A stretch of DNA of 41,380 nucleotides from Actinomycetota bacterium. Its GTDB lineage: Bacteria > Actinomycetota > Acidimicrobiia > Acidimicrobiales > Ilumatobacteraceae. The notes beneath the pieces are model-generated. The model did no database searches. It had not been told where the DNA came from and was given only the letters and a program-made list of their open reading frames with translations. The stretch is from positions 1 to 41,380 of the forward strand of contig WLHL01000011.1 in NCBI GenBank assembly GCA_009702755.1, read 5' to 3'. Shown here one piece after another: positions 7,756 to 14,751 of this stretch; position 1 is the stretch's first letter, and every line of letters starts with the position of its first letter. The position numbers and the translations under genes are program-made.

Positions 7756-8073
7756 CTATTCGCCCCACATCGCTGAAACATCTGTGACGGTGATTTTCAA
7801 CGGGTGTGATGAATATCCAAGTGTCTTCAAGAACAATTCAGCTTCCTCTTGCGCAATGAGACCCGCGGCTTCAGAACCTTCAGATGTGCGCACTTCATAA
7901 CGAAGATTGAAGAACAGCACCTTCTCGTCGTAGGTAAATGTTCCCTCAGCGGTAAACGCCGACTTGAAGATGTCGTGGTCTGGTTGAGCCTTCAACAGAG
8001 AGGAACGTGCTTGTTCACTGAGATTCTTAAAACGACTTCGAGCAGTGACCCGATACACGCGCTCTAAAGACAT
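7756..8073 (-). CDS. DUF6204-like small protein
   Basis: 105 residues. The pattern YRVTARSRFKNLSEQARSSLL, HDIFKSAFTAEGTFTYDEKVLFFNLRYEV is that of the actinobacterial DUF6204 family as I recall it; no function is known. No signal peptide, membrane segment or catalytic motif is visible. TACACT lies 7 nt before the ATG, again leaderless-like. Confidence 0.65.
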   Translation of the reverse strand: MSLERVYRVTARSRFKNLSEQARSSLLKAQPDHDIFKSAFTAEGTFTYDEKVLFFNLRYEVRTSEGSEAAGLIAQEEAELFLKTLGYSSHPLKITVTDVSAMWGE

Positions 8074-8109
8074 GACCTGCAGTGTATGGCTGCATTGAGT
8101 AATAGATCA

Positions 8110-8607
8110 TCATTCGCTGAGATGTAATCCACCGAACTCGTCAAAGGTGATCCGATGTGAGCTACCGAATCGGTAGGTGAGATCGGTAACGACATCATCG
8201 GCGTCGCCTGTTCGTTCGATCGTTTCGGTTGCTGGCGGTGCATGGTGTTTGCAGTACAACTCTTGGCTGATGATCTCGCCTTGGTCATCGAGACGTGTGG
8301 CAACGAAGCGACTATCAGCACGGCACGAAACGCAACGCTTAAATCCCACCTTCCAGATGTGCATCCAATGACGCTCTTCAACGACCCATCGCTGGCCTTC
8401 GCGACGACGTGCATCGAGAAGTGCAATCGCTTCGTCACCATGTGGGTCACAGTGAAAGTGCACTTCCTGAGTGGTGCCACTGGTGTCCACCAAGCTTGAG
8501 GTGTATGTGGAATGTGCGGTGCAGTATTCACATGCAATCACTGACGACGGATCCGCCGCACTCCAATGCCGCATTGCGGTCACGATCTTCCACTTACTTT
8601 TGTCCAT
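8110..8607 (-). CDS. Cys/His-rich protein of unknown function
   Basis: 165 residues, not recognised. It has four Cys/His clusters: CEYC (about 26-29), HFHCDPH (about 50-56), CVSC (about 92-95) and CKHH (about 118-121), which could make two zinc-binding sites (C2-C-H and C2-C-H). The rest is soluble and mixed in charge. A perfect AGGAGG lies 8 nt before the ATG, unusual here because most neighbours lack a ribosome site. It is divergent from the GNAT gene at 8823. The C-terminus (SSHRITFDEFGGLHLSE) has no known motif. Confidence 0.65.
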   Translation of the reverse strand: MDKSKWKIVTAMRHWSAADPSSVIACEYCTAHSTYTSSLVDTSGTTQEVHFHCDPHGDEAIALLDARRREGQRWVVEERHWMHIWKVGFKRCVSCRADSRFVATRLDDQGEIISQELYCKHHAPPATETIERTGDADDVVTDLTYRFGSSHRITFDEFGGLHLSE

Positions 8608-8822
8608 GACTGATTCCTCCTATTGAGGACATCAGAGGCCCGGATGTTTGCGCAATGCGCCTCATCCCCTTGCGGGTAGCACCGTGGCCGGGTGGCTCGG
8701 TTGCTGGGTCTCCATGGGGGAGACCTCTCTTGATGTCACTTTCAATGTATCGCAGGGGTGAGTCAGAGGGTGTCGAATATCTAATGTGGACAAGAGACGT
8801 ACGCGAGCCGGGGAGTCAGTTC
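8608..8822. promoter_or_regulatory. 215-bp divergent intergenic region with several hairpins
   Basis: No convincing ORF. On the plus strand, leading to the GNAT gene, three foldable elements are seen: GATG-ttt-GCGC-aat-GCGC-ct-CATC (8643-8665), an AGCA/CCG to CGGT/TGCT stem with a GC-rich interior (about 8678-8705), and GGTCTCC-atggg-GGAGACC (8707-8725). A GGGGAG ribosome site precedes ATG 8823. This could be a structured leader; I cannot assign it to a known riboswitch class. Confidence 0.35.
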
Positions 8823-9395
8823 ATGAGTAGTGAGTTTCGTCGAGGCACACAGGATGACCTCTCTCGTATCTGCACGACCTTTGCTCGTTCGTTTTGGGAT
8901 GACCCTGTGATGCGATGGCTGTTCCCCGATGACGATGTCTTTCGTGACGGAACTGTGATGCAAGGTTTCTTTCAGCGCGTCATGGCGCACGATTGCACTC
9001 TGGTCACACCAGACGTTGCAGCTTTTTCAATGTGGATTCCACCGACGCGACCCGAACTCGATGTTGACTCCGGCCCTAGCGAACCGCCGTCGGACGAGAT
9101 GTTGGCGAAGTTCATGGCACTACGTGAAGCACTCGCGACGAACACGCCCGAGAAACATCACTGGTATCTGCAAATGGTGGGCACACACCCTGATTGGCAA
9201 CGACGCGGCATCGGATCAACGCTGATTCGTGAGGGACTCACATGGGCGAAACGTGATGGAGTGGGTGTGTATCTCGAGACTGAAACGATCGAGAACGTTG
9301 CCTACTACCGTCATCTTGGTTTTGAGGTGCGCACGGAATGGGATGTTGCCGCAGGTGGACCCCACATGTGGGGCATGTGGCATCCAGTGAACTAA
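8823..9395 (+). CDS. GNAT family N-acetyltransferase
   Basis: 190 residues: EFRRGTQDDLSRICTTFARSFWDDPVMRWLFPD opens the domain; the acetyl-CoA motif is in LQMVGTHPDWQRRGIGSTLIREGL (QRRGIG), followed by VYLETETIENVAYYRHLGFEV, where NVAYYRHLGF is the conserved motif B region. The start ATG 8823 follows GGGGAG by 7 nt; an earlier in-frame ATG at 8784 and an open frame to 8655 exist but have no domain content. Substrate unknown. Confidence 0.82.
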   Translation: MSSEFRRGTQDDLSRICTTFARSFWDDPVMRWLFPDDDVFRDGTVMQGFFQRVMAHDCTLVTPDVAAFSMWIPPTRPELDVDSGPSEPPSDEMLAKFMALREALATNTPEKHHWYLQMVGTHPDWQRRGIGSTLIREGLTWAKRDGVGVYLETETIENVAYYRHLGFEVRTEWDVAAGGPHMWGMWHPVN

Positions 9396-9405
9396 CTGTT
9401 GAAAA

Positions 9406-9681
9406 TCAGAACTCGAAGATGTCGCCAAGAAGGCTCGACATCTTCTTTTTCTTTGGCGACTTCATTGAGTAGCTGCGCTCAATCTCGTCACTGTCATCAC
9501 GACGTGCTGCTGGGCGAGATTGGCTGGGACGAGAAGATGGTGCGTCGTCGTTTGCGCGTTCAATGAGCTTGTCTAACTCGCCACGGTCAAGCCACACTCC
9601 GCGACAATCGGGGCAGTAATCAATCTCGATACCTTGTCGATCTGACATGACCAATGTGGTGGAGCAATGTGGACATTTCAT
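9406..9681 (-). CDS. TFIIB-type zinc-ribbon protein
   Basis: 91 residues. The N-terminal half is the zf-TFIIB family (PF13453): MKCPHCSTTLVMSDRQGIEIDYCPDCRGVWLDRGELDKLI, with CPHC and CPDC as the zinc ligands. A Ser/Arg-rich linker and a basic stretch (KSPKKKK) lead to SSLLGDIFEF, a conserved hydrophobic tail in such proteins. The role is unknown. It is convergent with the GNAT gene with a 10-bp gap. Confidence 0.85.
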   Translation of the reverse strand: MKCPHCSTTLVMSDRQGIEIDYCPDCRGVWLDRGELDKLIERANDDAPSSRPSQSRPAARRDDSDEIERSYSMKSPKKKKMSSLLGDIFEF

Positions 9682-9770
9682 GATTTCTCTTTTCGATATT
9701 TAGTCAAGGAAATAGATACTTCTGCGAACAGTAGTTGCCTGAATATGAAATGTGTCTGCAGGGCAGAGCG

Positions 9771-10070
9771 TTAAAAACGGTCGGGACGCGTCACCTGTGC
9801 CGGAGTCATCCAAGCGATCGTGGCGTATTTGTTGAAATACTTTGCTGACAACATGTCAAGAATTGCCTGTGCCACTTTCTCGGTGACCACGGTCTCCAAG
9901 CGAATACTTGGACCGTTCAAATCAAGAGCATGCTTTCCCGTGACGCCCTCGCCATGTACATGACCGACCGAGTAGCCCTTTGCGCCGCAGGCCTTGATGT
10001 CGGCAATCAGTTTCTGTTCAACAACAGATTCAGAAATGATGGTGACAAGTTGAAGTGGAACTGTGTTCAT
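9771..10070 (-). CDS. sbtB: SbtB-like PII-type regulator
   Basis: 99 residues from ATG 10070, ten bases after the stop codon of the SbtA-like permease. The ferredoxin-like PII fold is visible in VPLQLVTIISESVVEQKLIADIKACGAKGYSVGHVHGEG (beta1-alpha1-beta2, with a T-loop from about residue 35), RLETVVTEKVAQAILDML and YATIAWMTPAQV. In cyanobacteria SbtB binds adenylyl nucleotides (AMP, cAMP) and gates the SbtA bicarbonate transporter. The C-terminal Cys-containing redox loop of many cyanobacterial SbtB proteins is absent. The pairing with SbtA is the main support. Confidence 0.82.
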   Translation of the reverse strand: MNTVPLQLVTIISESVVEQKLIADIKACGAKGYSVGHVHGEGVTGKHALDLNGPSIRLETVVTEKVAQAILDMLSAKYFNKYATIAWMTPAQVTRPDRF

Positions 10071-10080
10071 GTTGTGCCAA

Positions 10081-11037
10081 TCACGTAAGAGCTTGCGCCA
10101 TTGCAATGTAGAGCGGAATTCCCACCGTCAGGTTAAAGGGGAAGGTAATGCCCAGAGATGCGGTGACGTATAGACCTGGACTTGCCTGTGGGAGTGCGAT
10201 GCGGACAGCTGCTGGGGCTGCAATGTAAGAGGCACTTCCGGCGAGAACGGCCATCACGGCGACCCCACCTGTCGAGAGTCCGACTGCCGCACCACCGAGC
10301 GCACCGAGGAAACCATTGATGAGGGGCACAATGATTCCCAAGAGCACAACAACGGGGCCAGCTGATTTGATGTCGCGAAGACGTTCAGCTGCAATCACGC
10401 CGAGCTCGATGAGGAACAGGGTGAGGGCACCCGCAAACAGACCAACGAAAACCGGGTCTGTTGGTGCAAGGCGAGTGGGGCCAACAACGAAACCAATCAC
10501 AATGCCGATTCCCAGCAACGCAATGCTCTTTCCACGTACGACTTCGCTGAGAGCAGACTTCCAGTCACTGCCCTCGGTGGCTCCACGCGCAAGAAAGAGT
10601 GCAACGACAATGCCGATGATTTCGAGGATGGCGAGAAGGCCAGCCATGTACCCCTCATATGAAATCTCCCGCGCTTCAAGGGTGGTGAGAAGAACCGTGA
10701 ATGTCACCGCCGAAACGGATCCGTAGTGCGCAGCGAGTGCTGATGCGTTGATTACGGAGAGGCGCCCAGCAAAACGGAAAAGCGCATAGGCAATCAGAGG
10801 CGTGACGACTCCCAAGATGATCGAAACAATGAGGGGCTTCCATAAGTCAGAAAGAGATGCTGCTGCGAGCGCTCGGCCACCTTTGAGTCCAATCGCGAGA
10901 AGAAGAAATGTGGAGATGATGGGGTACAGCGACTCTGGAAGACGAACATCAAAGCGAAGCAGTGTTGCGATAAGAGCGACAAGAAATGCAATCACCGGTG
11001 CGGTGAGCAAGTTGTCCATGATGGAGGCAGCAAACAT
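10081..11037 (-). CDS. sbtA: SbtA-like sodium-dependent bicarbonate permease
   Basis: 318 residues, almost all hydrophobic, with about ten membrane helices in two inverted halves, as in PF05982. Conserved features: RLPESLYPIISTFLLLAIGLKGG in the first half; AAHYGSVSAVTFTVLLTTLE in the substrate/Na+ region; and the matching second-half element VLAGSASYIAAPAAVRIALPQASPGLYVTASLGITFPFNLTVGIPLY. The family takes up HCO3- with Na+. ATG 11037 overlaps the TAA of the regulator gene (TAATG), so the two are translationally coupled; ATG 11019 is an alternative. In a probable heterotroph it would feed carboxylation reactions; this role is inferred. Confidence 0.85.
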   Translation of the reverse strand: MFAASIMDNLLTAPVIAFLVALIATLLRFDVRLPESLYPIISTFLLLAIGLKGGRALAAASLSDLWKPLIVSIILGVVTPLIAYALFRFAGRLSVINASALAAHYGSVSAVTFTVLLTTLEAREISYEGYMAGLLAILEIIGIVVALFLARGATEGSDWKSALSEVVRGKSIALLGIGIVIGFVVGPTRLAPTDPVFVGLFAGALTLFLIELGVIAAERLRDIKSAGPVVVLLGIIVPLINGFLGALGGAAVGLSTGGVAVMAVLAGSASYIAAPAAVRIALPQASPGLYVTASLGITFPFNLTVGIPLYIAMAQALT

Positions 11038-11354
11038 TATGAGGATTTCGATTTCTTGAGGAGTGGGGAGATGACGGCGCGAATGTCGTGGTCAGATTCA
11101 AGCGGATGACGAAGTGGACGATTGAGATTGACTTCGTAGACGTTGTTTCGTCCATCCTTCAAGATGGTGATGTAGCCGGATTCAGACAGGTCTTGAATAA
11201 TGCGATGCACCGTGCGTTCACGGATACCGACGCGACGGGCAATGTCACCCAAACGCATGTCGGGTTGCTTGGCAACGCAGACGAGAACGTGGGCGTGATT
11301 GCTAAAGAATGTCCACGAAGGAAGGTCTTCTGATGATTCCAAAAAACTTGACAT
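11037..11354 (-). CDS. Winged-helix transcriptional regulator of the sbt operon
   Basis: 105 residues. DIARRVGIRERTVHRIIQDLSESGYI (about 37-62) is a winged helix-turn-helix and KDGRNNVYEVN (about 67-77) the wing; the fold is MarR/ArsR-like, and no ligand domain is present. The start at 11354 is set by a strong promoter whose -10 lies 7 nt upstream; an in-frame ATG at 11381 lies inside that promoter. It is first in the operon and directly coupled to sbtA. A 46-bp imperfect palindrome covers its promoter, so autoregulation is likely (inference). Confidence 0.82.
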   Translation of the reverse strand: MSSFLESSEDLPSWTFFSNHAHVLVCVAKQPDMRLGDIARRVGIRERTVHRIIQDLSESGYITILKDGRNNVYEVNLNRPLRHPLESDHDIRAVISPLLKKSKSS

Positions 11355-11392
11355 AAAACACATGATATAAAAGTCATGCATCTTGTGTCAAG
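11347..11392 (-). promoter_or_regulatory. Promoter inside a 46-bp palindrome (putative operator)
   Basis: Minus strand: TTGACA (11386-11391), 18-nt spacer, TATCAT (11362-11367), 7 nt, then ATG 11354. The whole element is a dyad: 19-nt arms starting CTTGACA and ending TGTCAAG, with a second matching block CATGA/TCATG next to an 8-nt centre; 15 of 19 arm positions are symmetric and the four mismatches are all transitions. The dyad spans the -35, the -10 and the first codons of the regulator. Confidence 0.7.
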
Positions 11393-11420
11393 TAATGGGG
11401 CGTGCCCCAAGAGAGTGCGG

Positions 11421-12176
11421 CTACATCAAGGCGCCGACAAACACCTGCCAAGCGAGAAGGGACTTCGCGACCAAGCTCAAGATGATGTACCAACGCTCTC
11501 CATAGAGATAATCGGCCCATTTGCCTTGGGCCTTGTATTGCTTCCATTGCACAAGTGCGAAGCAGTTGAAGAAGATGAAGAGTGAAATCACAATGCCGAC
11601 GACGAACCCAGGAACAGTGGTTTCTGGTGGGCCACTGGGGGACAGCATGTTGATGAAAACGGCGATCCAGGGAACAGCGCCTGCGATGCAGCCAAACCAG
11701 AACGGCAGCATGTCACCACTGCCTGGCTGTGAATAGCGCTCCTGCAACCAACCGAAGAGAATCATGCTGACGTTGACTCCAAAGATTGCAAGAAACGCGA
11801 CGTAATCGGTGACTCCATTGAGTTGGAGGATGATGACAATCATGATGGACGAAGAGAGTGAGTATTCGATCCATCGATACACATTTATGTGGCGCTTCAA
11901 GCCGTCGACATACTTTGGAAAGATGGGGCCTGAACTCACGAAGAAGTGAAAGAACGCAGATAGGGCCATGAACGACGCAACTGCGTAACTGGTATTGAGG
12001 CTGAAGAGTTCAACTGGTGCTGCGAAGTTACCGGTGCCTGGGGCATCGGATAAGTACGTGGCACGGACAGGCAGTGACCAATCGGTGGAGAGAAACAATA
12101 TTGCTAGTAGGGAAACGAGATGGAGGCAACCAGCTATGAGGTTGAGTTTTCTCAGACTTTTGAATTGATCAATCAT
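11421..12176 (-). CDS. Heliorhodopsin
   Basis: 251 residues with seven hydrophobic helices. Diagnostic heliorhodopsin elements: LNLIAGCLHLVS with His19 in helix A, ALSAFFHFF with His77 in helix B, RWIEYSLSSSIMIVIIL with Glu104 (position of the Schiff-base counterion Glu107 of HeR 48C12) and YGERWYIILSLVAKSLLAWQVF with Lys238, the retinal-binding lysine. Type-1 pump motifs (DTD/NDQ) are absent. Heliorhodopsins insert with the N-terminus inside, have slow photocycles and no known pumping; function is unsettled. GATACT lies 6 nt before the ATG and a palindrome lies just upstream. The sbt operon follows 66 bp downstream. Confidence 0.95.
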   Translation of the reverse strand: MIDQFKSLRKLNLIAGCLHLVSLLAILFLSTDWSLPVRATYLSDAPGTGNFAAPVELFSLNTSYAVASFMALSAFFHFFVSSGPIFPKYVDGLKRHINVYRWIEYSLSSSIMIVIILQLNGVTDYVAFLAIFGVNVSMILFGWLQERYSQPGSGDMLPFWFGCIAGAVPWIAVFINMLSPSGPPETTVPGFVVGIVISLFIFFNCFALVQWKQYKAQGKWADYLYGERWYIILSLVAKSLLAWQVFVGALM

Positions 12177-12182
12177 GGGGAA

Positions 12183-12209
12183 AGTATCTCATCACTTGGG
12201 TATCAAGTG
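12183..12209 (-). promoter_or_regulatory. Heliorhodopsin promoter with adjacent palindrome
   Basis: On the minus strand GATACT (12183-12188) ends 6 nt before the start codon, the leaderless layout of this window. Five bases upstream is CACTTG-GGTAT-CAAGTG (12193-12209), a perfect 6+5+6 dyad covering the spacer between -10 and the expected -35. It has the size of a dimeric repressor or activator site. No protein can be assigned. Confidence 0.5.
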
Positions 12210-12246
12210 GGTGACTTCAGCTTCTCAGTTCAGATTGTGTTCAGAT

Positions 12247-12801
12247 TCAGGACAATTCAGCGAGACGATCCTTCACGATTGCTCGCATGAGGGCACCGTC
12301 TACCTTCCAATCAAAGGGAACTTTGAATGTCTTCTTGTTGGATTCGAACTTCTCGAGTTTCTTGGCAAATGTCTTCACGAAATCTGTGTTGAAGGGCCCA
12401 ATAGTGAGGTGATTCTTCGAAACAGAAATTCCCAAGATGTATTGGTCGCCAGTCTTGAGCATTGGCTGGTTCCATGCCATGACCAATTCAAGATCTGTGT
12501 ACGTCTTCGTAATGCTTGCGAAGATCTCCTTGATCTTCTTCGCGACAGAAGGATCCACGGTCTTGAAGTAGTCAGTAGGGGTAGCGAACTTCTTTGATGT
12601 TGTCGAGCCTCGGACGTACATCACCAATGCGTTGGCATGAGCCTGGCTAAAGCCATGGTTCTCACGCAGAAAAGCGATCTGTTCGGGATACTTTGCCTCG
12701 CCGAGTTCGCGAAGTCGATCTATCCATAGCGAAATGGGGCCACCGTGTTTCTTTTCAATTGCAGGGAAGAACTTCGAGCGGTCTCCGTCATTGCTTGCCA
12801 C
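12247..12801 (-). CDS. DUF4287 + DUF1801 protein
   Basis: About 184 residues. The N-terminal part (AIEKKHGGPISLWIDRLRELG, QIAFLRENHGFSQAHANALVMYVRG) matches DUF4287; the C-terminal part (DYFKTVDPSVAKKIKEIFASI, LVMAWNQPMLKTGDQYILGISVSKNHLTIGPF) matches DUF1801 (YdhG-like, frataxin-like fold). This two-domain form is common in actinobacteria and unexplained. GTG 12801 is preceded by TATGAT and 6 nt; TTG 12822 and ATG 12969 are in frame, but the last would overlap the upstream gene by about 98 bp, so the start is uncertain. Confidence 0.75.
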   Translation of the reverse strand: MASNDGDRSKFFPAIEKKHGGPISLWIDRLRELGEAKYPEQIAFLRENHGFSQAHANALVMYVRGSTTSKKFATPTDYFKTVDPSVAKKIKEIFASITKTYTDLELVMAWNQPMLKTGDQYILGISVSKNHLTIGPFNTDFVKTFAKKLEKFESNKKTFKVPFDWKVDGALMRAIVKDRLAELS

Positions 12802-12871
12802 GTGAACATCATATTCGGCCAACCATGTCGTCTTATTGAGATTGCTCAGTGTGGGTGGTGCAGAAACGAAG

Positions 12872-13528
12872 TTATGAAGCGGTGACGAGACCGGCGACGA
12901 TGTCGGCAGCAACCGTGCGAACGGGGCGTTGTTCACGGCGTGCGATAGAGCGGATCTCCTGAAATGCACTAGGGAAGTCGGTGTGATTTCTTTCAGCGAG
13001 AATTCCCTTGGCCTGCTCGATGATCACCCGGCTGTCAAGAGCACCTTGTAACTGGCTGACGAGTGAATGGGCCTGTTGAATGCGATGGGTCTGGTCAATT
13101 GTCGTAGCAGCAATGTCGGCAATGCTTTGTAGAACTGCGATGGAATGTTCTCCGAGCGCAGAATGGCCCGCGCTGGAGAGATGAATGACCCCGAGTGCAG
13201 CTCCGCGAATGCGAAGAGGAAATGCATATTCGCAGATGAGTTCTCGCCCATTGCCGATGACTGAGAATTCAGACTGCAACGTATTGATAGCTCGTTGCGC
13301 CAAATAGGGAATGGTCTCAGTGACTGGACGAATGGACTTGTCACTTCGAACGGTGAGGGGAGTTTCATTGCCCGTTGGGATCATCACAATCTCGCCTTGT
13401 TCAAGAGATGATGCCTCGAGGCAGTAGGAAAGCAGCATGTGAAGGCCATCTTCGTCAATGCATTCGCAAAAGATGTCGGTCATGTCGGCAAACATTTCGG
13501 CGATTGCACGAGTGTCATTGTTCAAATT
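12872..13528 (-). CDS. GAF-ANTAR domain regulator
   Basis: 218 residues. Residues about 10-150 form a GAF-like sensor (LICEYAFPLRIRGAALGVIHLSSAG, LQSIADIAATTID). Residues about 160-215 are an ANTAR RNA-binding domain: LQGALDSRVIIEQAKGILAERNHTDFPSAFQEIRSIAR. ANTAR proteins bind paired hexanucleotide-loop hairpins in nascent RNA and prevent termination. The start at 13528 is supported by AGGGAG 7-8 nt upstream; an in-frame ATG at 13570 adds 14 residues. No matching RNA hairpin pair was identified nearby. Target genes unknown. Confidence 0.85.
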   Translation of the reverse strand, partial: NLNNDTRAIAEMFADMTDIFCECIDEDGLHMLLSYCLEASSLEQGEIVMIPTGNETPLTVRSDKSIRPVTETIPYLAQRAINTLQSEFSVIGNGRELICEYAFPLRIRGAALGVIHLSSAGHSALGEHSIAVLQSIADIAATTIDQTHRIQQAHSLVSQLQGALDSRVIIEQAKGILAERNHTDFPSAFQEIRSIARREQRPVRTVAADIVAGLVTAS

Positions 13529-13641
13529 CATTGGTGTCTCCCTGTTGAAGCCATTCCACCCGATAATCAAGGTGCTTCAACAAGGCATTGGTACCAAATG
13601 AAATTGACACAAGTACTCCAGGCGCTAATGCTGGACATTCA

Positions 13642-14751
13642 TCACTTGCCGTAATGCACTACTTGTGAGATATATCGCGCATAGGTATCTGCTCGCGCCT
13701 CAAATTGTGCGACTGTCATGTTGTAGACGAACTTGAATGAAGAAAAGAAGTCGCCAGATTCTCGCATGTGTTCATAGAGATTGATGATTTTCGAAAGTCC
13801 TCCGTAGTTTGCAATTAGCAACTCGAGAGCGACTGCTCCTTTGAGGTACTCGCAACCTCCGGTTAACTTGCTATTGCTACGAAGTGTAGAGATTGACGCA
13901 AGACAACTATTCGGCCACGTTGAGAACTTCCTCAGTCGAATAATATGGAAATGAAGATAAGGAAGTTTGCCGTTTGAAGACTTCACACGTGATAGTCCGC
14001 TGACAACTTCAGCAAGACCTTCGCGAAACCATGCTGGTTCGTTTTCAGGGATGAAGCCATCGGTGAGACGATTTCTTGCAACGTGGGTCCACTCATGAGC
14101 GAGTCCTGAAATATTTCGATCAACGAGCGTGTAATGGGTTGTTGAAAATGGAGGCTCGGTTCGCTGTTCCATCGCCATGGTGATTGGCTGTCCAATGTAA
14201 CGGAGGAAGAGATACCCGGTGAGGTTGATCACTATCACGCTTCGGTTGCAGATGGTGGCGCCCATGAGGTATTCACCTTTGTAGAGGGCCAAATTGGGTT
14301 GGCATTCCAGAAGGTTGACTTGTTCTCGAAGGAAAGCTTGACTTCGTCCAATGACGAGAACAACTGGCTTTGTCGCGTCATTGACTGGTACGGATAAAAA
14401 TGCACGAGCCGCATTGAAAGCTTCAATGCCTAGTGCAATGGTCGGAGACTTTGCGGCTGATGGCTCAATTTTCCATTGAATGAGATTGACGGGTGGTGGA
14501 GAAGCTGGTTCCCAATCACTTGCAATTTTCTGAAGTCGACGAATGATGTCGACCTCTGATTTGGAGAGTCTGGTGCGCACTGGTGGGTTGTAGAAACCGT
14601 AGGCCGGTTTGATGGTGACAACCTTTGTGGGTTCAACAACTAATGGTTTTCTGGAGGATTGGAGCGGTGACCCCTGGAGAGCAATTGAAGTAGAAGTCGT
14701 CATCAAGCTCACTGATAGAGCAGCAATGCATGTCTTTGTGATGATCTTCAT
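13642..14751 (-). CDS. Secreted gluzincin-type metallopeptidase
   Basis: 369 residues. A signal peptide (IITKTCIAALSVSLMTTSTSIALQG) is followed by a proline-rich linker. The catalytic site is NISGLAHEWTHVARNRL (HEWTH, zinc ligands and general base) with the downstream EPAWFREGLAEVVSG supplying the third ligand Glu, the pattern of 'peptidase MA-like' gluzincins. One Cys pair (LLECQPN and GATICNR) may form a disulfide. It is exported, target unknown. TAGTTT lies 6 nt before the ATG. Divergent from the surface-protein operon at 14977. Confidence 0.82.
   Translation of the reverse strand: MKIITKTCIAALSVSLMTTSTSIALQGSPLQSSRKPLVVEPTKVVTIKPAYGFYNPPVRTRLSKSEVDIIRRLQKIASDWEPASPPPVNLIQWKIEPSAAKSPTIALGIEAFNAARAFLSVPVNDATKPVVLVIGRSQAFLREQVNLLECQPNLALYKGEYLMGATICNRSVIVINLTGYLFLRYIGQPITMAMEQRTEPPFSTTHYTLVDRNISGLAHEWTHVARNRLTDGFIPENEPAWFREGLAEVVSGLSRVKSSNGKLPYLHFHIIRLRKFSTWPNSCLASISTLRSNSKLTGGCEYLKGAVALELLIANYGGLSKIINLYEHMRESGDFFSSFKFVYNMTVAQFEARADTYARYISQVVHYGK

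Noticed and set aside
8680-8700. T-box-like segment GGGTAGCACCGTGG
   Set aside because: No stem I, specifier loop or terminator is visible, and the downstream gene is not an aminoacyl-tRNA synthetase or amino acid gene.
12175-12597. 140-codon plus-strand frame over the heliorhodopsin promoter and the DUF4287/DUF1801 gene
   Set aside because: No domain content and antisense to a gene with two recognised domains.
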